DNA of 32,629 bases, taken from NCBI RefSeq assembly GCF_000829675.1, contig NZ_BBRX01000045.1:1-32629 (forward strand), written 5' to 3'. Each line of letters starts with the position of its first letter. The stretch's first letter is position 1. The notes below the pieces were generated by a model. The model saw only the letters and a list, made by a program, of their open reading frames with translations, searched no databases and was not told where the DNA came from. Below are positions 31,112-32,629 of the stretch, piece after piece. The DNA is from Acinetobacter rudis (GTDB lineage: Bacteria > Pseudomonadota > Gammaproteobacteria > Pseudomonadales > Moraxellaceae). Made by a program: the position numbers and the translations under genes.

Positions 31112-31627
31112 TTAGCTTTGTGTGGACTGCCATTGTTTGAGCTGCGCTTCTGCCATATTAAGTTCTGAAGGTGTGGTTAACTCAGCAGAAGCTGTATTTA
31201 CTTGATCACGTTGATACTGTTTTTCCCAGTGCTGATAATATAAACCTTGAATATAACGACCCTGTTCGGTTTCTAATTCGAGTGCTTTTAGCATATTCAT
31301 TGCCGAAAGTGCTTGGTCACGACGGCGATCTTTTTCCATATCCGCAGTCAAGTAGCCATCTTGTTTCAAGCGGACTAAATCTTTTTCAAATTCGATACTC
31401 ATGGTTTGAAACTTATCGTTATAGTTTTTCAGTAACGCAATATCATGTGCATCTTGTTCTGTAGCAGCAAAAGGACGAATATTCTGTGCTATTTGCTGTT
31501 CAACACTGCTTGGGTTTGATGTACTATGTTGTCCATGTTCTTGATCTGCAGACTTTGGATTACATCCGCTTAAGAGCAACATTGCACCACTGAGGCCAAC
31601 AACAATAAATAATGTTTTAGGTAACAT
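31112..31627 (-). CDS. Small lipoprotein of unknown function
   Basis: A 171-residue protein with a classic lipoprotein signal, MLPKTLFIVVGL through LLLSGC, placing the acylated cysteine at C22. The next residue is Asn, so outer-membrane sorting is expected. A His/Ser/Gln-rich linker (about 28-45) leads into an almost wholly helical, charged region (about 50-150) with many Gln, Glu and Lys; the C-terminus WQSTQS is polar. I recognise no domain. It is probably anchored to the membrane with a helical periplasmic part. It sits 47 bases downstream of the methyltransferase on the same strand and may be co-transcribed with it. Confidence 0.82.
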   Translation of the reverse strand: MLPKTLFIVVGLSGAMLLLSGCNPKSADQEHGQHSTSNPSSVEQQIAQNIRPFAATEQDAHDIALLKNYNDKFQTMSIEFEKDLVRLKQDGYLTADMEKDRRRDQALSAMNMLKALELETEQGRYIQGLYYQHWEKQYQRDQVNTASAELTTPSELNMAEAQLKQWQSTQS

Positions 31628-31674
31628 CAGTTCTGCTCCATGATGATCTGATAAATATCTCGTGTTAGATTTAA

Positions 31675-32448
31675 TCAGATTTTTTCATAAAAATAAGCAT
31701 AAGTTGTGTATGGAAAATCAATTTGTTCATCAGGTCTTTTACCTGTATGGGCAAAGACAATGTGTTCAAACTGCGCCTGTAGTGACTGTTGCTGAGCTTG
31801 TGGCATAGCGGCAATAAAACTCGTAGAACGTAAGCGTTTACACACCACGTCTTCAACAGTACCGCTTTGAACATGTCGAAAGGTTACGACATCAACAGTT
31901 TTAAACAAGTGTTGATTGTTAAAAACGTTTTGCCACTCTTGTCGATGATAACGTGGTGTATCTGATTCATAGGGCTCAATACATTCAGCCAGTGCTTTGA
32001 CCCAATCTACGGATTCGTCACGTTGATTCCAGATTAATCCTAATTTTGCAGCAGGTTTTAATACACGGTGGATCTCTTTTAGGCTTGCAGCATTGGCGAA
32101 CCAATGAAAAGATTGTGCGCAAAATACAGCATCAAAGAGGTTGTCTGAAAAAGGTAACTGTTGGCTGGAGGCTTGAACGCTGTGTACTTGTGGATAGCGG
32201 GCCCGTAGTTGCTGAAGCATTTCTGCAATGGGTTCAACCGCAGTAACTCGATGAGAAATTTGACTCAGATTGGCAAGAAATTTCCCTGTACCAGAACCTA
32301 AGTCAAGTAATTCATCTTGTTGACCTAGATGCAAATGTTCAACTAACCATTGGGTTATTTCATCTGGATAAGAGGGGCGGACACTTTGATAGAGCTGAGC
32401 CGCGTTGGCAAAACCGTTTTGTGCAGCAGGATGAATTGATTCAGTCAT
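31675..32448 (-). CDS. Class I SAM-dependent methyltransferase
   Basis: A 257-residue methyltransferase with the Methyltransf_11 core. Motif I is LLDLGSGTGKF (residues 47-57), the acidic end of strand beta-2 is VEP with E72, the QLPFSDNLFDAVFCAQSFHWF segment (98-118) holds motifs for SAM binding and the post-II strand, and LKEIHRVLKPAAKLGLIW is typical of motif III. FHWF and the overall layout resemble small-molecule methyltransferases of the trans-aconitate or yeast Crg1 kind, but the substrate cannot be assigned. The start MTESIHPA at 32448 is taken. It is the first gene of a possible pair with the small lipoprotein downstream. Confidence 0.9.
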   Translation of the reverse strand: MTESIHPAAQNGFANAAQLYQSVRPSYPDEITQWLVEHLHLGQQDELLDLGSGTGKFLANLSQISHRVTAVEPIAEMLQQLRARYPQVHSVQASSQQLPFSDNLFDAVFCAQSFHWFANAASLKEIHRVLKPAAKLGLIWNQRDESVDWVKALAECIEPYESDTPRYHRQEWQNVFNNQHLFKTVDVVTFRHVQSGTVEDVVCKRLRSTSFIAAMPQAQQQSLQAQFEHIVFAHTGKRPDEQIDFPYTTYAYFYEKI

Positions 32449-32629
32449 GGTGGTGAATCCTTGAATTTAATACAGACATCATCGGAATATGGATTTACTT
32501 TAACGCGCTTTTTTAGCTAAAGCAGCTGCTATAAATCAAATAGCGTGGTAAATACGTAAGTTGCTAATAGGTTATATTTGATTTTTGCTTAAAAAAAGCG
32601 CCACAGAAGGTGATTTTTGTGATTGTGGA
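32449..32629. other. Upstream region of the methyltransferase, cut by window end
   Basis: The last 181 bases are A/T-rich and contain no reading frame or hairpin I would defend. They presumably hold the methyltransferase promoter and part of an upstream neighbour's intergenic region. Confidence 0.4.

Noticed and set aside
1..32629. CRISPR arrays, insertion sequences, tRNA or prophage remnants
   Set aside because: I saw no spaced direct repeats, transposase genes, terminal inverted repeats flanked by duplications, or cloverleaf-like segments. All large genes fit a conserved chromosomal context.

Overview
The window reads as a chromosomal core segment of an Acinetobacter species (Moraxellaceae, gamma-proteobacteria). 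The basis is low GC content, a 409-residue CraA/MdfA-type chloramphenicol efflux protein, an AbeM-like MATE pump with a GTG start, a mlaFEDCB phospholipid-transport operon with the layout expected for this genus, and the ribA / dxs / suhB block. The proteins look close to, but not identical with, those I remember from A. baumannii, so I do not assign a species. I see no prophage, insertion sequence, CRISPR array, rRNA or tRNA.

Layout. 1-1.9 kb (minus strand): MATE multidrug pump and a small DMT/YdcZ-type membrane protein. 2.0-3.2 kb (plus): hemW, a radical-SAM haem chaperone. 3.5-4.3 kb: an unrecognised soluble protein with a structured leader. 4.5-6.3 kb (minus): large DmdC/FadE-type acyl-CoA dehydrogenase. 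6.5-8.8 kb (plus): a 786-residue lipoprotein of unknown function. 8.9-10.8 kb (minus): hemF and aroE. 11.0-12.4 kb (plus): hemN, divergent from hemF. 12.6-13.2 kb (minus): ribA. 13.5-17.2 kb (plus): dxs, suhB and a MarC-family membrane protein. 17.3-19.5 kb: a DEAD-box RNA helicase with a long structured 5' leader and a repeat-rich basic tail. 19.5-20.0 kb: a 536-base gene-poor stretch with a possible 27-codon membrane-peptide ORF and two long inverted repeats. 20.0-23.3 kb: mlaFEDCB. 23.6-24.8 kb: craA. 24.8-29.6 kb (minus): YccS-like FUSC protein, periplasmic Cu/Zn superoxide dismutase, AI-2E-family permease and an orphan ParA-like ATPase. 29.8-31.0 kb (plus): membrane-anchored Holliday-junction-resolvase-related protein and a secreted conserved protein. 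31.1-32.4 kb (minus): a small lipoprotein and a SAM methyltransferase.

Themes. Tetrapyrrole synthesis is well represented: aerobic HemF, oxygen-independent HemN and the related HemW. Envelope maintenance and efflux dominate the rest (Mla pathway, CraA, MATE, FUSC, SodC, three lipoproteins). AroE, RibA and Dxs supply the aromatic, flavin and isoprenoid pathways. The least-explained items are the large lipoprotein, the unrecognised 3470-4327 gene with its 13-bp leader stem, the helicase leader, the candidate micro-ORF and paired inverted repeats before mlaF, and the terminator-like hairpin in the craA leader. No convincing new multi-gene system is visible. Start codons were chosen by ribosome-binding site and family length, and several differ from the longest possible reading frame.
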